Part shown: positions 25,710 to 34,085 of the stretch, piece after piece
How positions within the stretch are numbered: the stretch's first letter is position 1
Layout of the letters: every line of letters starts with the position of its first letter
Assembly: GCA_036389835.1 (NCBI GenBank)
Contig: DASVWC010000086.1
Location: forward strand, 1 to 59,270
DNA length: 59,270 nucleotides
Origin: AC-37 sp036389835
GTDB taxonomy: Bacteria; Actinomycetota; Thermoleophilia; Solirubrobacterales; Thermoleophilaceae
Direction of reading: 5' to 3'
Made by a program: the position numbers and the translations under genes
The notes under the pieces: generated by a model
What the model was told of the DNA's origin: nothing
Databases searched by the model: none
The model's input: only the letters and a program-made list of their open reading frames with translations

Positions 25710-27374
25710 CTAGTCCCGCAGCGCCAGATCGTCCCCGGCCTGACGCGCCGCGCGAACCGCGGCGAACGCCTCGACCACGCGGGGGTCGAACTGGGTGCCC
25801 GAGCAGCGGTCGAGCTCCGCAAGCGCCTCGGCCTCGCTCACCATCTTGCGGTAGGGGCGCGGGGACACCATCGCGTCGAAGGCGTCGCAGACGGCGATGA
25901 TCCGCGCTCCGAGCGGGATCTCCTCGCCGGTGAGCGCGTCGGGATAGCCCCAGCCGTCCCAGCGCTCGTGGCTCGAGCGGACCAGCCGCGCGGCGTCCGC
26001 GAGCGCCGGCGCCGCGGTGAGGATGCGCTCGCCGATGATCGTGTGCTTGCGCATGAACTCCCATTCCTCGTCGCTGAGCGGGCCGGGCTTCTCGAGGATC
26101 GAGTCGGGCACCGCGACCTTGCCGACGTCGTGGAGCGAAGCGGCCTGGAGCAGCGGCGCCTTCTCCTCCGGCCAGAGGCCGAGCTCGTCGGCGACGAGGT
26201 CGCAGAGGTCGCGGACGTCGTGCACGTGGGCGCCGAGCTCCTCGCTGCGCTCGCCGAGCGCGCTGAGCAGGACGTCGGTCGTCTGGGTCCCGGCCGAGAC
26301 CCGGCTGAGCGTCTTGCGCGCGTACATGCCGCGATCGGCGGCGCGGAGGATGTCGGACGGGGTGGTGCTCTCGTCGGTCACGAGCGTCCAGCCGTAGGAG
26401 GCGTCGATCGAGAAGCCCTCGCCGGCGTCGGTCAGGGCGCGGTGCGCGCGGAGGACGAGGGCCTCGGCCTCGAAGCGGGGGAGACGGGTGACGAGGCAGA
26501 ACTCGTCGCCGCCCATGCGGAAGGCGTGGCCGTCGCCGCCCGCCGCGGCTCGCAGGCGCTCGGCGAGGCGCTGGAGCAGGGCGTCGCCGGCGACGTGGCC
26601 GAAGGAGTCGTTGTAGCCCTTGAAGCCGTCGAGGTCGTAGAGGGCGAGCGCGAGCGGATGCTTGTCGGTCGGGACCGCGGTCTCGAGCTCGGACATCAGC
26701 GCGCGGCGGTTGCCGAGGCCGGTCAGCTCGTCCACGTGCGCGAGGTGGCGGGCCTCGTCGCCCTCCTGGACCAGCATCGTCCGCTGCGCGCGGACGCCAT
26801 CCATGACCGCCAGGGCGAGCACCCCGATCGCCAGCGTGACGATGGTCTCCAGTCCCACCTCGCCGGCCTCGGCGTGGCTCCAGCCGCCGGAGTGGAAGGC
26901 GCTCGAGGAGGCGGCGGCGACGTACGCGAGGAAGAACATCGCGACGCGCCGCGGCGGGTGGATCGCCGCGGTGAAGAGGACGGCGATCAGGTAGAAGTTG
27001 TGCCAGGGGGTGTCGCGGCCGCCGGCGAGGTACTCCATCAGGGCGTTGAGGCCGATCGCGGCGAAGCTCAGCGCGTACAGCTCGTCGTTGCTGGTGGTCG
27101 TGCCGCGGCGCAGCAGGCTGTAGCCCGCGTAGAGCGCGCCCGCGAAGAGCATGCCCGCGATGCCCCAGCCGTAGGGGCCGAGCGGCGACCCCGTGGGGGG
27201 CGAGAGGCTGACGAGGATGACGGCGAACGCCGAGGACGCCATCCAGACGATCCCGCCCAGGCGGCGGGCGCGATCGGCGTCGGCGCCGGAGTAAGGATCG
27301 TCGCGGCGGCCGAAGAGGCGCCGGAGGTTGCTCAGCCGGGACGGATCGCTGGGCACGTCGGGAACGGCGTGCAT
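25710..27374 (-). CDS. Membrane-bound GGDEF and HD-GYP cyclic-di-GMP protein
   Basis: A 554-residue signalling protein. Residues 15-200 contain a conserved RRDDPYSGAD start and about six membrane helices. This part is homologous to the N terminus of the SpoIIE protein at 30309. A GGDEF domain (about 210-370) has HVDELTGLGNRRAL and an intact RMGGDEFC, so it can make c-di-GMP. The HD-GYP domain (about 380-545) has SLHDVGKVAVPD and GWGYPDALTGEEIPLGAR, so it can also break it down. Bifunctional proteins usually have one dominant activity. It lies 49 bases after a coupled three-gene operon. Confidence 0.93.
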   Translation of the reverse strand: MHAVPDVPSDPSRLSNLRRLFGRRDDPYSGADADRARRLGGIVWMASSAFAVILVSLSPPTGSPLGPYGWGIAGMLFAGALYAGYSLLRRGTTTSNDELYALSFAAIGLNALMEYLAGGRDTPWHNFYLIAVLFTAAIHPPRRVAMFFLAYVAAASSSAFHSGGWSHAEAGEVGLETIVTLAIGVLALAVMDGVRAQRTMLVQEGDEARHLAHVDELTGLGNRRALMSELETAVPTDKHPLALALYDLDGFKGYNDSFGHVAGDALLQRLAERLRAAAGGDGHAFRMGGDEFCLVTRLPRFEAEALVLRAHRALTDAGEGFSIDASYGWTLVTDESTTPSDILRAADRGMYARKTLSRVSAGTQTTDVLLSALGERSEELGAHVHDVRDLCDLVADELGLWPEEKAPLLQAASLHDVGKVAVPDSILEKPGPLSDEEWEFMRKHTIIGERILTAAPALADAARLVRSSHERWDGWGYPDALTGEEIPLGARIIAVCDAFDAMVSPRPYRKMVSEAEALAELDRCSGTQFDPRVVEAFAAVRAARQAGDDLALRD

Positions 27375-27423
27375 CGGGGTTTTGTCGGCATTTGCGGCTC
27401 CGGGCCGTACCCCGAACGGGTGT

Positions 27424-27672
27424 CTATGCGCCGCGTAGAGCGCGGACGGTCGCGCGCCAGTGCGGGAGGCCCTCGGCGAGGTCGAGGCAGACCACGCAGT
27501 AGGGCCACGGCGGGTTCCACGGGTAGCCGGTCACGTCCTTGCCGCAGAGCGCGCGGTCCGGCTCGTGCGCCTCGACCAGGTGGCAGAGCTTCTCGCCCTC
27601 GTTCCGCGGGCCTCCCGCGTCGAGCCTAGGGGCCTGCGTGGGGGCGTCCGGCCGGGCCGGTGCCGCCGTCAC
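27424..27672 (-). CDS. Small DUF3039-like zinc-ribbon protein
   Basis: An 82-residue protein with four Cys in two groups: KLCHLVEAHEPDRALCG and PYCVVCLD. The spacing fits a zinc ribbon and resembles the actinobacterial DUF3039 family, of unknown function. The GTG at 27672 overlaps the stop of the upstream metallo-beta-lactamase gene as GTGA. I inferred the start from this overlap, since the longer frame reads out of phase over the upstream gene. Confidence 0.7.
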   Translation of the reverse strand: MTAAPARPDAPTQAPRLDAGGPRNEGEKLCHLVEAHEPDRALCGKDVTGYPWNPPWPYCVVCLDLAEGLPHWRATVRALRGA

Positions 27673-28538
27673 GTCGCGATCGCTCCCGCGAGCAGCTCGA
27701 TCTCCCTGCGCTCGGTCGCCAGCTCGATCTGGTCGGCGCGGCCGCCGAGGTCGGTCCACGCGCCGCACGCCCGCCCGCCCAGCGCGTCGAGGAAGTCGTC
27801 GGTGTGCAGCGGGTCGTGGTGGAAGAGCAGGACGCGCTCGGCGTTGGCGCGGTGGGCGAAGGTGAGCGCGTCGGTCAGCCGGCTGTGACCCCAGCCCAGG
27901 TGGTCCGGGTACTCGTCGTCGGTGTACTGGCAGTCGTGGACGAGGAGCGTCGCGTCCTTGGCGATGCCCAGGCCCGAGATCCAGTCGTCGGCGAGGTCGG
28001 TCAGGTCGGCGCCGAGGCCGGGCTCGTGGTCGGGGATGTAGCAGAGGGAGCTACCGTCGGCCTCGATGCGGTAGCCGAGGGTGGGACCGCGGTGGGTCAC
28101 GGAGGCGACCCGGATCGTGGCGCTCCCGATCCGCCATTCCGTGGTCTCCGCCTCCTTGAAGCTGACGTGGCAGGGAAGCTCCCTGACCTCCACCGGCGCC
28201 AGCGGCGCCGAGATGTAGCGGGCGATCCGATCCTCCAGAGAGGCCTCCGGGCTCGCCGGGCCCCAGATGATGATCTCGGACTCGGGGATGAACGCGGGCG
28301 CGAAGAACATCAGGCCCTGGATGTGGTCGAGGTGGAGATGGGTCAGGAGGATGTTGAGCGGGTCGACGGTCCTGGCCATGCTCAGGCCGAGCGTGCGGAT
28401 GCCGGTGCCGGCGTCGAGGACGAAGGTGGTGCCGTCGTCGAGGGTGACCTGCACGCAGCTCGTGTTGCCGCCGTAGCGCGTGGTCTCGGGGCCGGGGGCG
28501 GGGATGGAGCCGCGGGTGCCCCAGAGCTTGACCTTCAC
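27669..28538 (-). CDS. MBL-fold metallohydrolase (PhnP/RNase Z-like)
   Basis: A 289-residue metallo-beta-lactamase-fold hydrolase. It starts VKVKLWGTRGSIPAPG, typical of a group that includes PhnP-like phosphodiesterases. The metal motif LTHLHLDHIQGL (HxHxDH) is complete, and further ligands are DHEPG, VHDCQYTDDEYP and FHHDPLHTDD. The GTG at 28538 overlaps the PAS gene stop (GTGA), and its own stop overlaps the next start. Being fixed between a PAS sensor and signalling proteins, it may act on a nucleotide second messenger, but that is inference. Confidence 0.88.
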   Translation of the reverse strand: MKVKLWGTRGSIPAPGPETTRYGGNTSCVQVTLDDGTTFVLDAGTGIRTLGLSMARTVDPLNILLTHLHLDHIQGLMFFAPAFIPESEIIIWGPASPEASLEDRIARYISAPLAPVEVRELPCHVSFKEAETTEWRIGSATIRVASVTHRGPTLGYRIEADGSSLCYIPDHEPGLGADLTDLADDWISGLGIAKDATLLVHDCQYTDDEYPDHLGWGHSRLTDALTFAHRANAERVLLFHHDPLHTDDFLDALGGRACGAWTDLGGRADQIELATERREIELLAGAIAT

Positions 28539-28951
28539 CGCGGGTCCGCCCCGGGATCGGGCCAGAAGAAGATCATCGCTCCGGTGAATCCGTCGGCCGG
28601 GCCGACGATCGGGACGCCGCTGACGGCGATGTCGTGCTCGGTCCCGTCGGCGGCGCGGATCCTCGCCTTGGCGTGGCCGGGGCGGTTGGCCCTCAGGGCC
28701 CGCGTGAGCGCCTGGTCCTCGAGGGGAACCGCCTCGTTGGTGCTCGGGTCGAACGGCCCGAAGGTGGAGAGCCACTCGTCGGCGGTCATCTGACCGTTGC
28801 CCTCGAAGGGCCGGCCGAGAAGGCCACCGGCGGCCTCGTTGTAGAAGAGGATGTCGCCGGGGGCGTCGACCAGGAAGGCCGGGGTGCTCAGGCTCGCGAG
28901 GAGGTTGCGGGCGAGGATGAGCTGGAGGGGCTTCTGGGGCTGGGCCTCCAT
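28535..28951 (-). CDS. Stand-alone PAS-domain protein
   Basis: A 138-residue protein consisting of one PAS domain: LASLSTPAFLVDAPGDILF, then NEAAGGLLGRPFEG, GTEHDIAVSGVPI and FTGAMIFFW. There is no output domain. A stand-alone PAS is probably a sensor that binds a partner, perhaps the MBL enzyme whose start overlaps its stop. The ligand is unknown. It is the first gene of the coupled operon. Confidence 0.85.
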   Translation of the reverse strand: MEAQPQKPLQLILARNLLASLSTPAFLVDAPGDILFYNEAAGGLLGRPFEGNGQMTADEWLSTFGPFDPSTNEAVPLEDQALTRALRANRPGHAKARIRAADGTEHDIAVSGVPIVGPADGFTGAMIFFWPDPGADPR

Positions 28952-28971
28952 CGCCAGAAGCCTTGCACGCG

Positions 28972-30192
28972 TCAGGCCGCGGCGGCCTCGAACCGTTGAC
29001 CGGCCGCTCTCAACCGCTCCACCAGCGGACGGCCCAGCCCGGTGGCCGGCGTGAGCACCCCCGTCCGCTCGGGCAGCTTCTCGCCGTCGAGCGCCAGGCA
29101 GAGCCCGGCCTCTCCCAGCATCACGCAGGTCGCTCCGTACCCCGGATCGCCCTTCGCCCCCACGCGCGCCAGCCAGCGCCCGCCGTCGGCCGCGCGCGCG
29201 TGGATCTCGAGCTCGAAGAACCCCTCGCGCACCATCTTGTCGCTCGGCCCCTCGCCCGGGTCCGGCAGGACGCGGTCCAGCACGAAGCGCGTGGGCCGGG
29301 CGGCCAGGCTGCCTTCCAGGCCCGCGAGGCCGGCCACGACCCCGGCGGCCTTCGCCTGGCCGACCACGCCACGGCCGGTCCCCATCAGCTCGCGGTACTT
29401 GAAGCGCCGTCCGTAGGCGTATCCGAGCAGCGCGTTCGTGCGCCGGATCACGCGCGTGTTGGTCCTGGCCTCGAGGAACGGGGCGAGCCAGCCGCCGAGC
29501 TCGTCGTCGCGCTCGATGCGCATCCTGTCGCGCTCGTCGCCCAGGTCGGGCTCGGCCTCGCGGTCCGGCGACAGCGCGTACGGGTCGTCCGTCACCTCCC
29601 GCAGCGCAGGGTCGGCGCGCGCGTCGTCGACCATGCCCTTCATCGCGTCCGCCGTCCCGCCGCTGATCCCGCCGCGGATCCGGGTCACCACCGTGTTCGT
29701 GTCGAGCAGCTCGCCGGCGGCCTCGTGGAGCACGAGCACCCCGAGGTCGAACGGGATCGAGTCGAACCCGCAGCTGTGCACGATCCGCGCCCCGCTCTCG
29801 CGCGCGGGGGCGTCGAACATCCGGATCGTGTCGTGAATGAAGAGGATCTCGCCGGTGAGGTCCGCGTAGTGCGTCCCCTCCGTCGCGCAGGCGTCCACGA
29901 GCTTCAGCCCGTACTTGCGGTAGGGGCCGACGGTGGTCGCGATCGCGGTCGTGCGCTTCGCCATCGCGCCGAGGGCGTCCCGATCGCCGGAGTCGGCGAC
30001 GATCAGCGGCCAGTCCGCGGCCCGCTCGCCCAGCCCCGAGCGCAGGCGCTGGAGCTTCTCCTGCGACCGTCCGGCCAGCCCGATCCGCACGTCTGACGCG
30101 GCGCTTCGCGCCAGGTAGTCCGCCGTCAGCTTCCCCACGAACCCGGTCGCGCCGTACAGGACCAGGTCCAGCTCGCGCCCCTCCGCAGCCAT
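28972..30192 (-). CDS. Saccharopine dehydrogenase-like / trans-acting enoyl reductase-type protein
   Basis: A 406-residue NAD(P)-dependent oxidoreductase. VLYGATGFVGKLTADYL is the Rossmann loop, and TTVGPYRKYGLKLVDAC, GTHYADLTGE and HSCGFDSIPFDLGV are the hallmark blocks of the family that includes the mycobacterial trans-acting enoyl reductase Rv2953. Such proteins reduce enoyl intermediates of complex lipids in mycobacteria; here no polyketide gene is near. ATG at 30192 is preferred over GTG/ATG at 30213, as similarity starts there. It lies 20 bases upstream of the PAS operon. Confidence 0.88.
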   Translation of the reverse strand: MAAEGRELDLVLYGATGFVGKLTADYLARSAASDVRIGLAGRSQEKLQRLRSGLGERAADWPLIVADSGDRDALGAMAKRTTAIATTVGPYRKYGLKLVDACATEGTHYADLTGEILFIHDTIRMFDAPARESGARIVHSCGFDSIPFDLGVLVLHEAAGELLDTNTVVTRIRGGISGGTADAMKGMVDDARADPALREVTDDPYALSPDREAEPDLGDERDRMRIERDDELGGWLAPFLEARTNTRVIRRTNALLGYAYGRRFKYRELMGTGRGVVGQAKAAGVVAGLAGLEGSLAARPTRFVLDRVLPDPGEGPSDKMVREGFFELEIHARAADGGRWLARVGAKGDPGYGATCVMLGEAGLCLALDGEKLPERTGVLTPATGLGRPLVERLRAAGQRFEAAAA

Positions 30193-30308
30193 TCGCGGCA
30201 CCTTACAGGTCAACTTGAGCGGTCAGGGGGCGTTTCACCCAATGGTGGGACTGTCTGGCCGCAAGCCCGCGCGTCATAGGCCGATCACGGGGTCGATGGC
30301 CCCATCGC

Positions 30309-32498
30309 GTGACTAGCTCACGGGCGCGCTCCGTCCGCGCCCTGTTCGCCCGCCGGGAGGATCCCTACGCGGGCGCCGACCTCGCCACGTCGCGCCGCCT
30401 CGTGGGCCTGCTCTGGGCGCTGAGCATCGTCCTCACCCTCGCGCTCCTCCCCCTCAGCCCGCCGACCGACTCCGCGATCGGAACCGCCGGCTGGATCCCC
30501 ACGGCCGCGATCGTCCTCGCCGGCGCGATCGGCGTCAAGCGCCTGCTCGATCCGAAGCGCACGGTCGGCTTCGACGAGCTCCTGGCGGTCAGCTACCTCG
30601 GCATCGCCCAGACCGCGCTGCTCGTCTGGCTCGGCGGCGACGGCTCCGGCTACCGGGAGCTGCTCGTGCTCTGGGTGGGCTCCGGCGTCGGCGTCCACCC
30701 AGCCCGCCGCGGCCTGCCGTTCCTCGCCACCGCGCTCGTCGCGAGCGCGCTGCCGATCGCCTACGGCGGCTGGGACCCCGACCGCGCCGGCGACTTCGCC
30801 GCCCACGCCCTGCTCTGGTGCGCGGTCGGCATGGCGCTCACCGTCCTCACGGCCGCCACCCGCGCCCAGCGCACCGCGCTGCGCAGCGGCGAGCGCGAGG
30901 CGCGCGCCGAGGCGGAGCTGGCCTCGCGGCACGTGCGCACCCTCCACGCCATCGCCGAGGTCGCGCTCGAGCACATGCCGCTCGACGACCTCCTCTCGGA
31001 CCTGCTCGACCTGGTGGTCGGCGCGCTCGGCGTCGACTCGGGCGCCGTGCTCCTGCACGAGCCCGACGACGCCCGCCTCGTGCTCCGCGCCACGACGGGC
31101 AAGGGCACGGCGACCCCGGGGATCAAGATCCGCCACGGCGAATGGCTCGCCGGGCGGGTGGCCGCGCGGCGCAGCCCGCTGGTGGTCGGGGAGGTCGGCT
31201 CGGCCGAGCTCGAGTGCCCGCTGCTGGAGGGCCAGCGCGTCTGCTCGCTGGCTGCGGTCCCGCTGCTCGTGAACGGCAACCTCATCGGCGTCCTCCAGGT
31301 CGGCTGCGAGAGCCCCCGCCGCTTCTCCGAGGACGACGTCCGCCTCCTCCAGCTCGCGGGCGAGCGCATGGCCCTCGCGATCGACCGCGCGCGGATGTTC
31401 GAGGACACCCGCCACATCGCCGAGACGCTCCAGCGCAAGCTCCTCCCCGAGCGCCTTCCGGCGATCCCCGGCGTGGAGCTGGCCGCGCGCTACCTGCCGG
31501 GCGGGCCCGGCGTCGAGGTGGGCGGCGACTGGTACGACGTCTTCGTCTACAAGGACGGCCGCGTGGGCCTCGCGATGGGCGACGTCGTGGGCCGCGGCAT
31601 CGACGCCGCCGCCCTCATGGGCCAGCTCCGCACCGCGCTGCGCGCCTACGCGGTCGAGCGCCCCTCCCCCGCCGAGGTGCTCGACCGACTCGGCTCGCTC
31701 TTCCACCAGCTCGCCCCTGGCCAGATGGCGACGCTCGTCTTCGTGGTCTTCGACCCGCGCACGGCGACGGTCCGGCTCGCCAGCGCCGGCCATCCGCCGC
31801 CGCTCGCGATCGCGCCGGACGGCGTCACCTCCTACCTCCAGCACGAGAGCTGCCCGCCGCTCGGCGTGATGCCGTACCTGCCCTACCGCGAGCGTGTGGC
31901 CCGACTCGAGCACGGCTCGACCGTGCTCCTCTACACCGACGGCCTCGTCGAGCAGCGCGGCAGCATCGAGGCGGGCATGGACCGGCTGCGCGAGGCCGCG
32001 ACCGGCGGCGACGGCGACCCCGACGCCCTGCTCGACCGCGTGGTCGGCGCCCTCCTCGCCAACGCACCCGGCGACGACGACGCCGCAATGCTCGCCCTCC
32101 ACGACGTCCCGCTCACCTCCGACCACCTCACCCTCACCCTCCCCGCCGACCCCGAGGCGCTCGTCCTCGCCCGCCGCAGCCTCGCCCAGTGGCTCGAGGC
32201 GGCCCACGCGACGCGCAGGGAGGCCTACGAGCTGAGCGTCGCCTGCGGCGAGGCGTGCGCCAACGCGATCGAGCACGCCTACCCGCCGGGCCGCGCCGCC
32301 TTCCAGCTCGACGCCGAGCGCGCCGACGGCGGCGTCGAGATCACCGTCACCGACAACGGCCGCTGGCGCAGCCCGCGCTCGGAGAACCGCGGCCGGGGGC
32401 TCGACCTGATGCGCGCCCTCACCGACGAGCTCGATGTGGAGAGCTCCGCGGCCGGCACCCGCGTCCGCCTGCGCCGGCGCCTGGAAGCCCCCGCGTAG
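30309..32498 (+). CDS. Membrane GAF-SpoIIE phosphatase-HATPase (RsbU/RsbW-like) regulator
   Basis: A 729-residue protein with four modules. Residues 1-190 form a membrane sensor (RREDPYAGAD, LSPPTDS, RAQRT) shared with the GGDEF protein at 25710. A GAF domain covers about 210-365, and a PP2C-like SpoIIE phosphatase about 375-580 (VGGDWYDVF, GDVVGRGIDAA, LYTDGLVEQR, DDDAAMLAL). The C terminus has an anti-sigma-type HATPase domain (about 600-725; ACGEACANAIEHAYPPG, VTDNGRWR). It joins opposing phosphatase and kinase functions of partner switching in one chain. Its TAG stop overlaps the GTG of the STAS gene (TAGTG). Confidence 0.93.
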   Translation: MTSSRARSVRALFARREDPYAGADLATSRRLVGLLWALSIVLTLALLPLSPPTDSAIGTAGWIPTAAIVLAGAIGVKRLLDPKRTVGFDELLAVSYLGIAQTALLVWLGGDGSGYRELLVLWVGSGVGVHPARRGLPFLATALVASALPIAYGGWDPDRAGDFAAHALLWCAVGMALTVLTAATRAQRTALRSGEREARAEAELASRHVRTLHAIAEVALEHMPLDDLLSDLLDLVVGALGVDSGAVLLHEPDDARLVLRATTGKGTATPGIKIRHGEWLAGRVAARRSPLVVGEVGSAELECPLLEGQRVCSLAAVPLLVNGNLIGVLQVGCESPRRFSEDDVRLLQLAGERMALAIDRARMFEDTRHIAETLQRKLLPERLPAIPGVELAARYLPGGPGVEVGGDWYDVFVYKDGRVGLAMGDVVGRGIDAAALMGQLRTALRAYAVERPSPAEVLDRLGSLFHQLAPGQMATLVFVVFDPRTATVRLASAGHPPPLAIAPDGVTSYLQHESCPPLGVMPYLPYRERVARLEHGSTVLLYTDGLVEQRGSIEAGMDRLREAATGGDGDPDALLDRVVGALLANAPGDDDAAMLALHDVPLTSDHLTLTLPADPEALVLARRSLAQWLEAAHATRREAYELSVACGEACANAIEHAYPPGRAAFQLDAERADGGVEITVTDNGRWRSPRSENRGRGLDLMRALTDELDVESSAAGTRVRLRRRLEAPA

Positions 32499-32857
32499 TG
32501 GACCGTCTCGCACGAATGAACCTCGTCTCGGTCGAGGGGGTGACGGTCGCCCGGATCGACGGCGACATCGACATCTCGAACGCGCAGGAGCTGGGCGACG
32601 CGCTGGTCGCATCGCTCTCGAACGACAGCCTCGGCCTCGTGCTCGACTTCACCCCGCTCGACTACCTCGACAGCTCGGGGGTCCACCTGATCCTCGGCCT
32701 CGAGGGCCGGCTGCGCCAGCGCCGCCAGCAGCTGCGGGCGGTGGCGCCGGCGGACGCGCCGCTGCGCGCGGTGCTCGAGATCACGGCGGCCGACCAGACC
32801 GTCCCGGTGGACGAGCGCGCCGAGGACGCGGTGCGGGCGATTCGCGACGGGAGCTGA
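32498..32857 (+). CDS. STAS-domain anti-sigma factor antagonist
   Basis: A 119-residue STAS protein like RsbV/SpoIIAA. VARIDGDIDISNAQEL is the N-terminal strand-helix, and LDFTPLDYLDSSGVHLILGL holds the phosphorylatable Ser (DSSG). It should be phosphorylated by the HATPase and dephosphorylated by the SpoIIE domain of the gene just upstream. The GTG at 32498 overlaps that stop; ATG at 32516 is an alternative. No sigma factor gene of this circuit is adjacent. Confidence 0.9.
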   Translation: MDRLARMNLVSVEGVTVARIDGDIDISNAQELGDALVASLSNDSLGLVLDFTPLDYLDSSGVHLILGLEGRLRQRRQQLRAVAPADAPLRAVLEITAADQTVPVDERAEDAVRAIRDGS

Positions 32858-32883
32858 GCCCCCAGGCCGGATACTGATCGTCG

Positions 32884-33306
32884 ATGAAACCGGAGCTCGA
32901 CGAGGCGAGGAGCGCGATATTCGACCTCGCGGGCGTCATCGGTGCATCCCGTGATGAGCTGCCGACGTTCGGCCACAGCGAGGACATGGCGCGCCCTCAT
33001 GTCGAGAAGCGCGAGGGCAAGCTGGCACTGGTCGTGGTCGAACGTGGCCAGGAGCAGCACCGCCGCGAGACGGAGGATCTCGACGAGCTCATGTACTGGG
33101 TGTTCGAGGGGGTGACCTTCTCGATGGCGTGTGAGTGGGAGCTACGGCACCGCGTCGAAGACCAGGACTCGCGCATCCTCCTCTTCACCAAGCAGCTCGA
33201 GCTGCTCGAACGACTCTCGCGTAGATGGGCCGAGCGCTACCGCGAGGAGAAGCGATCGCTCCTGCGCGACGTCGGAATCGAGCCCGGCGAGCCGGAGCCA
33301 CGATGA
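32884..33306 (+). CDS. Imm63-like immunity protein
   Basis: A 140-residue soluble protein with DELMYWVFEGVTFSMACEWE and LLFTKQLELLERLSRRWAER. This resembles the Imm63 family of immunity proteins of polymorphic-toxin systems. No toxin gene is adjacent, so it would be an orphan. GATACT (32870-32875) lies 8 bases before the ATG. The assignment comes from recall of the family pattern and is moderate. Confidence 0.6.
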   Translation: MKPELDEARSAIFDLAGVIGASRDELPTFGHSEDMARPHVEKREGKLALVVVERGQEQHRRETEDLDELMYWVFEGVTFSMACEWELRHRVEDQDSRILLFTKQLELLERLSRRWAERYREEKRSLLRDVGIEPGEPEPR

Positions 33307-33599
33307 CGCTCTCTCCGGGCGCAGGCCGGCGGCGCTCGAGACGGTCAGCCCGGAGCCCTGACGATGCCGATGCCCTTCGCGAGCGAGCACAGCACCGCCG
33401 CGGCGCCGCCTCGCGGCGCAACTCGACAACTGCGTTCGGGGGCTGGGTTACGAGAGGGCTTCAAGTACGTGCTCCCTTTCGCTCGCTCCGGCTCCCGGCG
33501 CGAGACCGCCGATGAGACAACTGAGATCGCGAATGACACGACCCTCGATGGCGATGAGTCGTGACCGGTTCGCATCCCGAACTTCTCGATCGACCGCGG
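33307..33599. other. Gap with no supported gene
   Basis: About 290 bases between the Imm63-like gene and the convergent MarR gene. Short frames exist, but none has a start signal or protein-like composition, and no strong hairpin or repeat stands out. It may contain transcription ends for both genes. Confidence 0.5.
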
Positions 33600-34070
33600 C
33601 TATTCGAACTCCTCCAGCACCGGCCCCAGCGCGGCGTAGACGTCGCGCAGCGCGGATTCGCCGATCCGCGCTCCCTGCTCGTCGCACCATTCCCGCTGGG
33701 CAGTCTCGATCGCGTCGAGCACCGTGCTTCCCTCTTCCGTCAGCACCAGCAGCTTTGCGCGGCGGTGGCGCGGATTCTCCTCGTAGACGCAGAGGCCCTC
33801 ACTGACGAGCAGGTCCGCGACCCGCTGGACGCTCTGCCGGGTGAGGCGCAGGCGACGCGCGATGTCCGCGACAGTAGCCACCCCGCGGGCCTCAGCGAGC
33901 ACGAGCCAGCGCGCGAGGGATTGCCCGGTCGGCTTGGTGAGTCCCTCCGCCGCGGCGGTCAGGTGACGACTCAGCTCGATGACCTGTCCGAGCACGGCAT
34001 TGAATGCTTCGCCGGCCGGCGTTCTCCGCAGTTTGACAGTATCCTGTCGTTTCGATACGCTGCCAGTCAT
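33600..34070 (-). CDS. MarR-family transcriptional regulator
   Basis: A 156-residue MarR protein. The winged helix is clear: LARWLVLAEARGVATVADIA, RRLRLTRQSVQRVADLLV (recognition helix) and the wing NPRHRRAKLLVLTEEG. It is divergent from the epoxide hydrolase gene and shares with it the CATG at 34068-34071 as overlapping start codons. Two inverted repeats flank the starts, so it very probably represses both genes. The ligand may be an aromatic or epoxide compound, which is inference. Confidence 0.92.
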   Translation of the reverse strand: MTGSVSKRQDTVKLRRTPAGEAFNAVLGQVIELSRHLTAAAEGLTKPTGQSLARWLVLAEARGVATVADIARRLRLTRQSVQRVADLLVSEGLCVYEENPRHRRAKLLVLTEEGSTVLDAIETAQREWCDEQGARIGESALRDVYAALGPVLEEFE

Positions 34071-34085
34071 GACAGCATCATGTCA
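34033..34085. promoter_or_regulatory. Promoter and two MarR-type operators on overlapping divergent starts
   Basis: On the plus strand TTGACA (34033-34038), a 17-base spacer and TACGCT (34056-34061) stand 7 bases from the ATG at 34069, a near-ideal promoter for a leaderless epoxide hydrolase mRNA. Operator 1 is GACAG-TATC-CTGTC (34035-34048). Operator 2 is TGACA-GCATCA-TGTCA (34070-34085), which also contains TTGACA on the minus strand. The centres are 36 bases apart. Confidence 0.65.

Noticed and set aside
24924..27629. 901-codon plus-strand frame opposite the GGDEF-HD-GYP gene
   Set aside because: No motif or signal; the opposite strand has intact GGDEF and HD-GYP motifs.
30318..32612. 764-codon minus-strand frame opposite the SpoIIE protein
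   Set aside because: Shadow; no domain and wrong composition.
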